This document shows, piece after piece, positions 17,735 to 25,603 of a stretch of 64,000 nt of DNA (its first letter is position 1; each line of letters starts with the position of its first letter). The position numbers were made by a program, and so were the translations under genes. This stretch comes from Qipengyuania nanhaisediminis. GTDB taxonomy: Bacteria; Pseudomonadota; Alphaproteobacteria; Sphingomonadales; Sphingomonadaceae. Location: positions 310,001 through 374,000 of the forward strand of contig NZ_FOWZ01000004.1 of assembly GCF_900115585.1 (NCBI RefSeq). Direction: 5' to 3'. The notes beneath the pieces are model-generated. The model saw nothing but the letters and a program-made list of their open reading frames with translations. It was not told the DNA's origin and did not search any database.

Positions 17735-18514
17735 ATGATTCGCGATCCTTTCATCGAAACCGACGGCATCCATAATTTCCGCGACTACGGAGGGTGGGAG
17801 ACTGCCGACGGCGCGCGCGTGAAGACCGGCCTGCTGTGGCGTTCGGGCCAGCATGTCGATGCCAGCGACGAGGACCTCGAAGCGATCGACAGGCTGCACA
17901 TCCGCACGGTGATCGACCTGCGCGGCGAAAGCGAGCGAGAGCGCAATCCCTGCCGGCGTGTCGAAGGCTTCGACGGCGAAGTGGTTTTCTACGAGGGCGA
18001 AACCAGCTCCAGCCCGCCGCATATGGATGTGGATGCCGAAACGACCACGGCCGAGTTCGCGCGCAAGCGCATGATGGCAGTCTACACCCGCATGCCGCGC
18101 AATCCGGCGATGACCGAGATGTTCGGCCGCTATCTCAACATCCTGGCGGACAGGGAAGGGGCCAGCCTCGTCCATTGCTTTGCCGGAAAGGATCGCACCG
18201 GTGTCGCGGCCATGCTCTTGCTGCACATTCTGGGCGTCGACCGCGATCGGCAGATGGCGGAATTCCTTCGGACCAACGATGCACCAAGCATGGATGTGCT
18301 GGCCGCGCAGTCGGTGCCGGGGATAGAGGCACGGCTGGGTCGCAAGCTCGACGATAATGCGGTCAAGGCACTGCTCGGCGTGCAGGAAGACTACCTCGCG
18401 ACATTTTGGAAAGAGGTGGAGGCAGACCACGGATCGCTCGATCGCTACATCGAGGATGCCTTAGGTGTGGATGAACTCCTTCGCGAGAGGCTGCGCAGCG
18501 CCTATCTGGCGTGA
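17735..18514 (+). CDS. Tyrosine-protein phosphatase family protein
   Basis: Cysteine-based phosphatase of 259 residues. The signature P-loop HCX5R is present as HCFAGKDRTG, and the protein opens with a GIHNFRDYGG motif typical of the bacterial Y_phosphatase3 / MptpB-like group, which includes phosphotyrosine and phosphoinositide phosphatases. The LRGESERERNPC segment is the usual substrate-side loop (LR-x-x-x-E). ATG at 17735 was chosen because similarity begins at IRDPFIETDG. It is divergent from the response regulator; substrate unknown. Confidence 0.87.
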   Translation: MIRDPFIETDGIHNFRDYGGWETADGARVKTGLLWRSGQHVDASDEDLEAIDRLHIRTVIDLRGESERERNPCRRVEGFDGEVVFYEGETSSSPPHMDVDAETTTAEFARKRMMAVYTRMPRNPAMTEMFGRYLNILADREGASLVHCFAGKDRTGVAAMLLLHILGVDRDRQMAEFLRTNDAPSMDVLAAQSVPGIEARLGRKLDDNAVKALLGVQEDYLATFWKEVEADHGSLDRYIEDALGVDELLRERLRSAYLA

Positions 18515-18578
18515 CTCTCGCCCGACCAATCCCCATATAGCGCCTTCGCTTCAATTCAGACGATTTAGAGACAGTTTC

Positions 18579-19544
18579 ATGGCTACCCATCGCACCAAAA
18601 TGCTCATCATCGGTTCCGGCCCGGCCGGCTATTCCGCAGCCATCTACGGCGCGCGTGCGATGATGGAGCCGATCGTGGTGCAGGGCCTCCAGCCCGGCGG
18701 TCAGCTGACGATCACGACCGATGTCGAGAATTATCCCGGCTTTCGTGACGTGGTGCAGGGCCCCTGGCTGATGGAAGAAATGAAGGCGCAGGCCGAACAT
18801 GTCGGCACGCGCATGATGTGGGATACGATCGTCGAGGTCGATCTCGAAAACGGCTCCCCCTTCCGTGCCGTGGGCGACAGCGGCGACGAATATATCGGCG
18901 ACGTCTTGGTGATCGCCACCGGGGCACAGGCCAAATGGCTCGGCGTTCCGGGTGAACAGGAATTGGGCGGCAAGGGCGTTTCGGCCTGTGCGACCTGCGA
19001 CGGGTTCTTCTATCGCGGTAAGAAAGTCGCCGTCATCGGTGGCGGCAACACCGCTGTCGAAGAGGCCCTCTACCTCACCAATCATTCCGACGATGTGACG
19101 CTAATTCACCGCCGTGACGAATTGCGCGCGGAAAAGATCCTGCAGGATCGTCTGCTGAACCACCCCAAAATTTCGGTGCTGTGGAACAAGACTGTCGAAA
19201 GCTTCGAGGCGGGTGACAATGGCGCGCTTTCGCACGTGCGCCTGCGCGACACGCAGACCGGTGAAGACAGCGATTTCGGCTGCGACGGCGCATTCGTCGC
19301 GATCGGCCATGCGCCTTCGACCGAACTGTTCAAGGGCAAGCTGCCCATGGACGACAGCGGCTACCTGCTGGTCGAAGCCGGTACGCCCAAGACCTCTATC
19401 CCGGGTGTGTTCGCGGCTGGCGATGTGATGGATCACACTTATCGCCAGGCGGTGACTGCAGCCGGCACGGGCTGCATGGCCGCGCTCGACGCCGAGCGGT
19501 TCCTAGCGACCCTCGAAGTGGCGGAACGCGAAGCGGCGGAGTAG
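18579..19544 (+). CDS. trxB: Thioredoxin-disulfide reductase
   Basis: FAD enzyme using NADPH to reduce thioredoxin. The 321-residue product shows the FAD-binding GSGPAGYSAAIYGARA, the redox pair C137-A-T-C140, the NADPH-binding GGGNTAVEEALYL and the C-terminal FAD motif FAAGDVMDHTYRQAVTAAG. Length matches bacterial TrxB. The ATG at 18579 is preceded by AGAG; the open frame upstream has no similarity. It is convergent with the MAPEG pair. Confidence 0.96.
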   Translation: MATHRTKMLIIGSGPAGYSAAIYGARAMMEPIVVQGLQPGGQLTITTDVENYPGFRDVVQGPWLMEEMKAQAEHVGTRMMWDTIVEVDLENGSPFRAVGDSGDEYIGDVLVIATGAQAKWLGVPGEQELGGKGVSACATCDGFFYRGKKVAVIGGGNTAVEEALYLTNHSDDVTLIHRRDELRAEKILQDRLLNHPKISVLWNKTVESFEAGDNGALSHVRLRDTQTGEDSDFGCDGAFVAIGHAPSTELFKGKLPMDDSGYLLVEAGTPKTSIPGVFAAGDVMDHTYRQAVTAAGTGCMAALDAERFLATLEVAEREAAE

Positions 19545-19566
19545 GATTACCCCGCCGCATTCGCCG

Positions 19567-20016
19567 TTACAGGTGGATGTCGAAAGTGATGATCGCCGCG
19601 TGGAAGATCATCGCCATCAGCACGATGCTCGACAGAGCGAATAGCACGAAACGCACGAGCACGCGGTTGCTGGTCGACTGGACCAGCGAATGCATGACCC
19701 TGAGTCCGACATAAATCCAGGCCAGCAGCGCGTTCATGCCGTCACCGTAGCCGGTGATCGCCAGCACCAGCGCGATGGCGTAGAACACGGTCGGCGCTTC
19801 GTGCAGGTGATTGTAATTGTCGGCCTTCCAGCTGACTTTTTCCGGTAGTTCGGCCCGCAGGCTCGCTCCCGTAGAGCCAACCAGATTGGCGGCATCGATC
19901 TTGGGATTGCGGCTCATCGCGGGAATGCGGGTGCCATACATCCAAAACCACATGATCATCGTCCAGATCGCCAGCGCCACTACGGGCTGGAGGATGGGCG
20001 AGTGTGCGATATCCAT
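19567..20016 (-). CDS. MAPEG-family membrane protein (second of a pair)
   Basis: Small integral membrane protein of 149 residues with four predicted hydrophobic helices and the MAPEG pattern: a first helix, R-x-P-A-M-S, a cytoplasmic loop with the N-Y-N-H-L-H-E-A-P-T motif, then WIYVGLRVMHSLVQ. MAPEG proteins are membrane glutathione or eicosanoid enzymes, but many bacterial members are uncharacterised. AAGGAGAG stands eight bases before the ATG. The gene is 11 bases downstream of a related paralogue. Confidence 0.85.
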   Translation of the reverse strand: MDIAHSPILQPVVALAIWTMIMWFWMYGTRIPAMSRNPKIDAANLVGSTGASLRAELPEKVSWKADNYNHLHEAPTVFYAIALVLAITGYGDGMNALLAWIYVGLRVMHSLVQSTSNRVLVRFVLFALSSIVLMAMIFHAAIITFDIHL

Positions 20017-20027
20017 CCGGTCTCTCC

Positions 20028-20462
20028 TTAAACGGCGAACATGGTAAGCGCGACAGCCCGCGAGGCGAGATAGCCGAGCGCGATCGTGGCGAGCACGAAC
20101 AGCGGGAAGCGGACCGAGACCGTGTTCACGGTTGCCTGCCAGACCGAATGGATGATGCGAAGGCCGACATATATCCACGCCACCAGCGCATCGACGCCGG
20201 TGCCGCCCAGCAAGGCGATGATGAGGACGGCCGGGTAAAAGATGGTCGGCTGTTCCATCAGGTGCGCGTAGTTGTGGGATTTCCACTGCACCTTGTCCGG
20301 CAATACGCCTTCCAGGTCCTGTCCGCGGCCGCCCGGCTTGGCGTTGCCGAGGTCCATGCCGCTCTTCTTCATGGCCGGAAAGCGGGTGAACGCCATCCAC
20401 AGCAACATGATAAGCGACCAAGCGATCAGCACCGCTGCCGGTGCCAGCATTTGAGCCTGCAT
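20028..20462 (-). CDS. MAPEG-family membrane protein (first of a pair)
   Basis: Paralogue of the next gene (144 residues) with the same layout: helix 1, T-R-F-P-A-M-K, the N-Y-A-H-L-M-E-Q-P-T-I-F-Y loop and helix, then WIYVGLRIIHSVWQA. GGGAGGGAG precedes the chosen ATG at 20462. The two genes are only 11 bases apart, suggesting a duplicated pair that may form mixed trimers (inference). Biochemical activity is unknown. Confidence 0.85.
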   Translation of the reverse strand: MQAQMLAPAAVLIAWSLIMLLWMAFTRFPAMKKSGMDLGNAKPGGRGQDLEGVLPDKVQWKSHNYAHLMEQPTIFYPAVLIIALLGGTGVDALVAWIYVGLRIIHSVWQATVNTVSVRFPLFVLATIALGYLASRAVALTMFAV

Positions 20463-20484
20463 TGAAAGAACTCCCTCCCTTTGT

Positions 20485-20505
20485 GCCCGCATGGGTGATG
20501 CGGGC
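20485..20505 (-). terminator. Strong hairpin after threonine dehydratase gene
   Basis: GCCCGCAT / ATGCGGGC form a perfect 8-bp stem with a 5-base loop between the threonine dehydratase stop and the MAPEG pair. There is no T-run on either side, so it may be an mRNA 3' stabiliser or a weak terminator. Confidence 0.45.
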
Positions 20506-20516
20506 CGCGCCGATTG

Positions 20517-21461
20517 TCAAACTCCGCGTAGCGTTTGGGCGAAGCTGTCGGCGTCTGTGTTGCCGCCGGTGATCATGATGACAGTGTCCTCGTCCAGCTT
20601 AACCTTGCCGGCGAGCGCCGCCGCGAGCGCTGCCGCGCCACCGGGTTCCACGACGAGGTTGAGCTTCGAAAAGGCAAAGCGCTGCGCCTCTCGCACTTCC
20701 TCGTCGGTCACGGTTACTCCGGGCTCGGCGCGCCCTTGCAGCACGTCGAGGTTGATCGGCTTTGTCGCATCGGGCTGCAATGCGTCGCAAATGGTGGAAG
20801 GCGGATCATCGGCTACACGCACCACTTCGCCTGCCTCCAGCGCTTGTCCGACCATGTCCCACCCGTGCGGCTCGACTACGTGGATCGCGCTTTCAGGGCA
20901 GGCGAGGGCGAGGCCGGCTGCCAGTCCGCCGCCACCGCAGCACACGATCAGACGTGACGGGGCCCGGCCAAGCTGCTCCTCGATCTCTATACCTGCGCTT
21001 CCCTGTCCTTCGATCACCCAGGGATCGCCGAAAGCGTGGACCAGCGTCCCGCCGCGTTCCGCAACCAGCTTGGCCGCGACCTCGTCGCGATCCTCGCCGG
21101 GACGTTCGTAGAGCACTATCTCTGCACCAAGGGCGCGCGTCGCTTCCAGCTTCACTCGCGGCGCATTGCGCGGCATGACGATGGCAGCCTCGATCCCGAG
21201 CCGGCGTGCCGCCCAGGCGACACCCTGCGCGTGATTACCCGAGGATACGGCGATGACGCCGCGTGCCTTCTCTTCCTCGCTCAGGTTCGCAAGTCGCCAC
21301 CAGCCGCCGCGAATCTTGAAGGCGCCCACCGGTTGGAGGCTCTCGGCTTTCACATGTACCGCGACACCGCCAATCTCGACGGGAAGCAGCGGGCTCGGCG
21401 GCAGGATTTCGGCGATCGATGCGGCGGCATCGATGACGCCCTGTCTCGTCGGTTTGCGCAT
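20517..21461 (-). CDS. Threonine/serine dehydratase (PLP fold type II)
   Basis: PLP-dependent ammonia-lyase of about 314 residues, probably deaminating threonine or serine. The PLP lysine is in LQPVGAFKIRGG; AVSSGNHAQGVAWAAR is the substrate loop and CCGGGGLAAGLALA the phosphate-binding glycine loop; MITGGNTD is near the C-terminus. No ACT regulatory domain is present, so it resembles catabolic rather than biosynthetic IlvA. The start is uncertain: ATGs at 21494, 21476 and 21461 are in frame; I chose 21461, where GAGA is close upstream and similarity begins. It is divergent from the carboxynorspermidine synthase gene. Confidence 0.88.
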   Translation of the reverse strand: MRKPTRQGVIDAAASIAEILPPSPLLPVEIGGVAVHVKAESLQPVGAFKIRGGWWRLANLSEEEKARGVIAVSSGNHAQGVAWAARRLGIEAAIVMPRNAPRVKLEATRALGAEIVLYERPGEDRDEVAAKLVAERGGTLVHAFGDPWVIEGQGSAGIEIEEQLGRAPSRLIVCCGGGGLAAGLALACPESAIHVVEPHGWDMVGQALEAGEVVRVADDPPSTICDALQPDATKPINLDVLQGRAEPGVTVTDEEVREAQRFAFSKLNLVVEPGGAAALAAALAGKVKLDEDTVIMITGGNTDADSFAQTLRGV

Positions 21462-21541
21462 ATCGTCTCGGATCATTTGGCTGCGATAGCGCATTTCGCT
21501 AGGGGGCAGGCAAGAATCGAATTCAGCTAAGAGGTTTTCCC

Positions 21542-22753
21542 ATGTCGACAGTTCTGGTCATCGGCGCAGGCGGCGTCAGCAGCGTGTGCGTTCACAAGAT
21601 GGCGATGAACAAGGATATCTTCACCGATATCCATCTCGCCAGCCGCACCAAGAGCAAGTGCGACACCATCGCAGCCAGCGTGAAAGAGCGCACCGGCGTC
21701 GGCATCAGCACTTATGAGATCGACGCGGAAGAAGTCCCGGCGATGGTCCGCCTGATCAAGCAGGTGCAGCCGAGCCTGGTCGTAAATCTCGCGCTTCCGT
21801 ATCAGGATCTGCCGATCATGGATGCTTGCCTCGAAGCTGGCGTCGATTACCTCGACACGGCCAATTACGAACCCAAGGACGAAGCCAAGTTCGAGTATCA
21901 CTGGCAGTGGGCCTATCACGATCGCTTCAAGGAGGCGGGGATCATGGCGCTGCTGGGATCGGGCTTCGATCCGGGCGTGACGAGCGTTTTCACCATGTGG
22001 CTGAAGAAGCACAAGCTGAAGACGATCCGCCAGCTCGACATTCTCGACTGCAATGGCGGCGACCATGGTCAGGCGTTTGCCACCAATTTCAATCCGGAAA
22101 TCAACATCCGTGAAGTCACCGCGCCTGCGCGCCATTGGGAAAACGGCGAATTCGTCGAAACCCCGGCAATGGGCAAGAAGGTCGAATTCGACTTCGAGGG
22201 CGTGGGCCCCAAGAACATGTACATGATGTACCACGAGGAGCTTGAAAGCCTCGCCAAGTTCAATCCTGAACTGGAACGGGCGCGTTTCTGGATGACCTTT
22301 GGCGATGAGTACATCAAGCACCTGACCGTCCTCCAGAACGTCGGCATGACGCGGATCGATCCGGTCCGTTATCAGGGCAAGGACATCATCCCGCTGCAAT
22401 TCCTCGCCGCCGTCCTGCCCAAGCCCGAAACCCTGGGGGAAACGACCAAGGGCAACACCAATATCGGCGTCATCGCGACGGGCGAAGCGCTCGACGGCTC
22501 GGGCGAAAAGACGTTCTACATCAACAATATCTGCAGTCACGAGGCGGCTTATGAGGAAACCGGCAACCAGGCGGTCTCCTATACCACTGGCGTACCCGCG
22601 ATGATCGGATCGGCCATGATGGTCACCGGCAAGTGGGACGGCGACGGCGTCTTCAACATGGAAGAAATGGATCCCGATCCGTTCATGGACATGCTCAATG
22701 AACATGGCCTGCCCTGGCAGGTGAAGGAAATGGACGGCCCGGTCGAATTCTGA
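21542..22753 (+). CDS. Carboxynorspermidine synthase (saccharopine dehydrogenase family)
   Basis: NADPH-dependent enzyme condensing aspartate semialdehyde with putrescine or 1,3-diaminopropane to give carboxyspermidine or carboxynorspermidine. The 403-residue product has a Rossmann N-terminus (VLVIGAGGVSSVCVHKMA), and the segments LDTANYEPKDEAKFEYHWQWAY and GSGFDPGVTSVFTMW that mark this branch of the saccharopine dehydrogenase family. NspC (25604) supplies the next step and the ornithine decarboxylase (29711) makes putrescine. GAGG lies a few bases before the ATG. Its stop overlaps the next small frame by one base. Confidence 0.93.
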   Translation: MSTVLVIGAGGVSSVCVHKMAMNKDIFTDIHLASRTKSKCDTIAASVKERTGVGISTYEIDAEEVPAMVRLIKQVQPSLVVNLALPYQDLPIMDACLEAGVDYLDTANYEPKDEAKFEYHWQWAYHDRFKEAGIMALLGSGFDPGVTSVFTMWLKKHKLKTIRQLDILDCNGGDHGQAFATNFNPEINIREVTAPARHWENGEFVETPAMGKKVEFDFEGVGPKNMYMMYHEELESLAKFNPELERARFWMTFGDEYIKHLTVLQNVGMTRIDPVRYQGKDIIPLQFLAAVLPKPETLGETTKGNTNIGVIATGEALDGSGEKTFYINNICSHEAAYEETGNQAVSYTTGVPAMIGSAMMVTGKWDGDGVFNMEEMDPDPFMDMLNEHGLPWQVKEMDGPVEF

Positions 22754-22938
22754 TGCGCGTGAAAGCCGCGCTTGGCGCTATCGCACTTGTCGGCGCAGCG
22801 TCCGGCGCGGCTGTTCAGGCACAACAATCCAGGCAGCCGGTGGCGCAAGCGGCGTTCGACGCTGCTGCGGCCTGGGAGGAGTTCGAAACCCTCCTGCGCG
22901 GCAAGTACGTCAAAGCAGAGCGCGCTAATCATATCTAA
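22753..22938 (+). pseudogene. Truncated secreted protein, possibly an S41-peptidase N-terminus
   Basis: A 61-codon frame begins at an ATG that overlaps the carboxynorspermidine synthase stop by one base. It encodes a clear signal peptide (hydrophobic core LGAIALVGAASGAAVQAQQ) followed by AFDAAAAWEEFETLLRGKY, then stops. The last segment resembles the helical start of S41-type tail-specific peptidases, where a full protein of 400 or more residues would continue; here the remainder is missing and no continuation is found in any frame before 23134. It is either a decayed gene end or a very small secreted protein. The family assignment is tentative. Confidence 0.45.
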
Positions 22939-22973
22939 GCATAGGAGCGGTTCGGCCTCCGCTTAAACATAGG
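22936..22973. repeat. Paired 10-bp direct repeats around a hairpin
   Basis: TAAGCATAGG (22936-22945) and TAAACATAGG (22964-22973) match at nine of ten positions and flank AGCGGTTCGGCCTCCGCT, itself a 5-bp hairpin. It sits exactly where the truncated secreted-protein frame ends. Confidence 0.5.
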
Positions 22974-22984
22974 TAATAGTGGTC

Positions 22985-23000
22985 GTGGCGAGGTCGCCAC
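22985..23000. repeat. Inverted repeat upstream of the lipoprotein promoter
   Basis: GTGGCGAGGTCGCCAC is a 7-bp perfect inverted repeat around two bases, lying about 38 bases before the -35 element of the lipoprotein unit. It could be an operator or activator site. Confidence 0.4.
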
Positions 23001-23037
23001 AGTCAGCGGGCAGTATCGACTTTGCGGCTTTGCAGGA

Positions 23038-23065
23038 TTGACCCTCTATCCATCGTATATATACC
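23038..23065 (+). promoter_or_regulatory. Candidate sigma-70-type promoter of the two-lipoprotein unit
   Basis: TTGACC at 23038-23043 and TATACC at 23060-23065 are separated by 16 bases, giving a start near 23072 and a leader of about 60 bases before the ATG at 23134. Confidence 0.5.
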
Positions 23066-23133
23066 TCGCGTCGTCTTTCACGGACGCGCCCGGACGGAAT
23101 TATCTGCCGGGTGATTTGAGGGGTACGTAATCA

Positions 23134-23829
23134 ATGAAAAAATCTGTCGCAGCCCTCGGGCTGCTTAGCCTTGCCGCATGCGCTAACCCGTATGTCGGTA
23201 CGCCTTATACCGCGCCTACCGTACCGGTGACATCCGTCGCCATCGTCGATGACACGCTCGGCGACGATGCAGTCGCATATGAAGCGGCCTCGACCATGGG
23301 CAACTTCGGCCTGCTTGGCGCACTTATCGACGCTGGCGTTCAGGGCTCGCGCAAGAGCCGCGTCAACGAAGCGCTGGAAAGCGTGAACCACACGCCCGAA
23401 GCAAACTTCGAAAGCTATCTTATCGCTGCATTGGCAGAAGCCGACATCGAAGCTGCCATGCTCGAAGGTCCGGACAGGGACAAGCGCGAGTTTCTGGAAG
23501 ACTATCCGACTGCACCCGAAGGTGTTCAGGCGCTGATCGACTTTAACGTCACCGCCTACGGATATGTCAATTCGGGTAACCAGCTTTGGCGTCCGACCGT
23601 GGCAGCCGACGTCAGGATGATCGATGCCGGTACCGGAGCGACGCTGATGGAAAACCGCATCATCTACAATCCGGTCGATGCACAGGCTGGCATTATCACT
23701 ATCGCGCCGAGCCCTGACTATGCGTTTCAGAACCGCGAAGACATGATCTCCCAGCCCGAACGCCTGGCTGAGGGCATCGACGTCGCGCTCAAGGAAGTGG
23801 CGGAAACTGCCGTCCGCCTGATGCGGTGA
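23134..23829 (+). CDS. Uncharacterised outer-envelope lipoprotein
   Basis: Product of 231 residues with a lipoprotein signal (MKKSVAALGLLSLAAC, lipobox LAAC at about 13-16), so the mature protein is lipid-anchored. I do not recognise its family. The body is soluble, mixed alpha/beta, with a VTSVAIVDDTLGDDAV strand, a central glycine-containing LLGALIDAGVQGS stretch and a C-terminal helix ending EVAETAVRLMR. GAGGGG precedes the ATG. It starts a two-gene unit with the following lipoprotein (11-base gap), bounded by a promoter and a terminator. Confidence 0.75.
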   Translation: MKKSVAALGLLSLAACANPYVGTPYTAPTVPVTSVAIVDDTLGDDAVAYEAASTMGNFGLLGALIDAGVQGSRKSRVNEALESVNHTPEANFESYLIAALAEADIEAAMLEGPDRDKREFLEDYPTAPEGVQALIDFNVTAYGYVNSGNQLWRPTVAADVRMIDAGTGATLMENRIIYNPVDAQAGIITIAPSPDYAFQNREDMISQPERLAEGIDVALKEVAETAVRLMR

Positions 23830-23840
23830 CGGGGTTCGCG

Positions 23841-24473
23841 ATGAAGAAAGCGACGCTTCTTCTCGCGGCGGCTTCGGCGGCTCTGGCCGGGTGTGCGACG
23901 ACCACGCCCAGCTATCCCGCCACGCTGTCGTTCGATCGCACGGACTGCGCCGATGCGCCGGAAACGGTCACGGCTGTCAGCCTGACGCCGGACAAGGACA
24001 AGAAGATCTGGGTGCTCGACAACGAGCTTTCGGCCAGCGGCCCGTGCCTCGTGCGCAATGGGTCGTCGGGCCCCTACATGGTCTTTGCCCTGCCGGATCC
24101 GAGCCGTGCCAAGATGGTAGAGTTGGGCGCTGCGCTCGATTTCGCTCGGGTTGTGTCGCCGCAAGTGGTGTTGCTGGATGCCGATGGCGTGGAAACGCGC
24201 GCGTTTACGCGTGACCAGTACATGTTCCGTCCCGGTCTCCTGTCGGTACAGTTCGTGCCGCAGGAAAACGAGCGGTACGCGCTGGTGACTGTCGATCCCG
24301 AACCGATCGGGGAGAGCCACGACACCATCGTGGCGGGTACTGCGACGACGACCATCTATACCGGTTTCGGTGCGTCCAACTGGCGCAGCGGGCACGAAGC
24401 GATGATGTCGCGCGGGTTTTCCTACGAAGGACCGATCCGAGCGCTGGTCTACCGTCCAGACAAGGAAAAGTAG
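23841..24473 (+). CDS. Uncharacterised lipoprotein
   Basis: A 210-residue protein with a lipoprotein signal peptide (MKKATLLLAAASAALAGC; lipobox LAGC). The mature part begins with ATTTP and appears to be beta-rich. Two early cysteines (in RTDCAD and GPCLVRN) could form a disulfide. Family unknown. The ATG at 23841 was chosen because the signal peptide starts there; the frame opens with a GTG at 23826 that overlaps the previous stop. It shares the transcript of the preceding lipoprotein and is followed by a terminator. Confidence 0.72.
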   Translation: MKKATLLLAAASAALAGCATTTPSYPATLSFDRTDCADAPETVTAVSLTPDKDKKIWVLDNELSASGPCLVRNGSSGPYMVFALPDPSRAKMVELGAALDFARVVSPQVVLLDADGVETRAFTRDQYMFRPGLLSVQFVPQENERYALVTVDPEPIGESHDTIVAGTATTTIYTGFGASNWRSGHEAMMSRGFSYEGPIRALVYRPDKEK

Positions 24474-24493
24474 GTCCAGTCGTGATTGAAACG

Positions 24494-24526
24494 GGGGCGG
24501 GGAGGCGAAGTCTTCCTGCCCCTTTT
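24494..24526 (+). terminator. Rho-independent terminator of the lipoprotein unit
   Basis: A 12-bp stem (GGGGCGGGGAGG against TCTTCCTGCCCC, with three G-T wobble pairs) closes a 5-base loop and is followed by TTTT. It lies 20 bases after the second lipoprotein stop. Confidence 0.75.
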
Positions 24527-24572
24527 CACGTTTGCCTTTGACGCGGACGGCTCGCGGCATAGTATCGCGGCC

Positions 24573-25562
24573 ATGAGCAAGCAGATCGCCCTGGTCATCT
24601 TACTCGCAGCGGGCGCGCTTGCGTCCTGCAACGCCCAGCCGCGCGAGCAGGCGCCTCGCATCGCCATCGACAGTCAATGGCCTGAGTTGCCGGAAGATGC
24701 AGTTTTCGGGCAGCCGAGCGCTGTCGATGTCGATAGCCATGGCCATGTCTTTGTCCTTCACCGCGCAGGGCGAGAATGGGTAGAGCCTTTTACCACGGAG
24801 GCTATCGCGCAGCCGACAGTGTTCATGTTTTCACCCGAAGGCGCGCTTCTTGCCCGCTGGGCTGCCGACGAGCTCGTCATGCCGCACGGCCTTTCCATCG
24901 ACGATGAGGACGATATCTGGATTACCGATGTCGCGCGCGAACAGGTCCTGCGGTTTTCGCACGACGGCATCCTGCGCTCCGAATGGGGCGTTCGCGGACA
25001 AGCGGGGCAGGATGGCGAGCATTTCGGCCGTCCTGCGGACATCGCCTTTCTCGGCGACACGGTGCTTATCGCCGATGGCTACACGAACAACCGGATCGCG
25101 CGTTTCGACCGCGAAGGCAATTTCCTCGGCCAGTGGGGAGAAGAAGGGCAGGATGCCGGAGAATTCGACCTGCCGCATGGCATCTCCACTGATGGCGAGC
25201 GGATATTCGTAGCCGATCGGGAAAACGCCCGCATCTCCGTACTCACTACCGATGGCGAACCGGCGGGAGAGTGGCGCGGCCTCGAACGCGGCCACACCTA
25301 CAGCGTAAAGCCGCTCGGCGGCGGCTGGAGCCTGGCGGTCGAGGGGCGGGATATGCTCGATCGCAATGGAGCTATCATGCGCGTTTACCGGCCCGATGGC
25401 ACGGTCGAAAGGTCTTTCGACCTCGGCCTCGAAGGCGACAACGCCAGCCTCGGGCACGACATTGCGCTCGATCGCGCGGGCCGGGCCTACATGATCGACG
25501 TCTATGGCAACCGGGTTATCCGCTTCGATCTAGCCGGAGTCGAAACCGACCGGGACGAATAG
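24573..25562 (+). CDS. NHL-repeat lipoprotein, amidating-lyase-like beta-propeller
   Basis: Exported protein of 329 residues with a lipoprotein-type signal (LLAAGALASC). Repeated blades carry the NHL pattern: LVMPHGLSIDDEDDIWITD, GRPADIAFLGDTVLIADGY, DLPHGISTDGERIFVADR and LGHDIALDRAGRAYMIDVY. The closest known architecture is the peptidyl-alpha-hydroxyglycine alpha-amidating lyase group, but bacterial members are mostly of unknown role and binding surfaces are as likely as catalysis. ATG at 24573 was chosen for the signal peptide. The gene lies between the lipoprotein terminator and nspC. Confidence 0.82.
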   Translation: MSKQIALVILLAAGALASCNAQPREQAPRIAIDSQWPELPEDAVFGQPSAVDVDSHGHVFVLHRAGREWVEPFTTEAIAQPTVFMFSPEGALLARWAADELVMPHGLSIDDEDDIWITDVAREQVLRFSHDGILRSEWGVRGQAGQDGEHFGRPADIAFLGDTVLIADGYTNNRIARFDREGNFLGQWGEEGQDAGEFDLPHGISTDGERIFVADRENARISVLTTDGEPAGEWRGLERGHTYSVKPLGGGWSLAVEGRDMLDRNGAIMRVYRPDGTVERSFDLGLEGDNASLGHDIALDRAGRAYMIDVYGNRVIRFDLAGVETDRDE

Positions 25563-25603
25563 GCCTCTTCCCTCCGGGCGCGCTGCACCCTAAGTCGCGG
25601 CGC

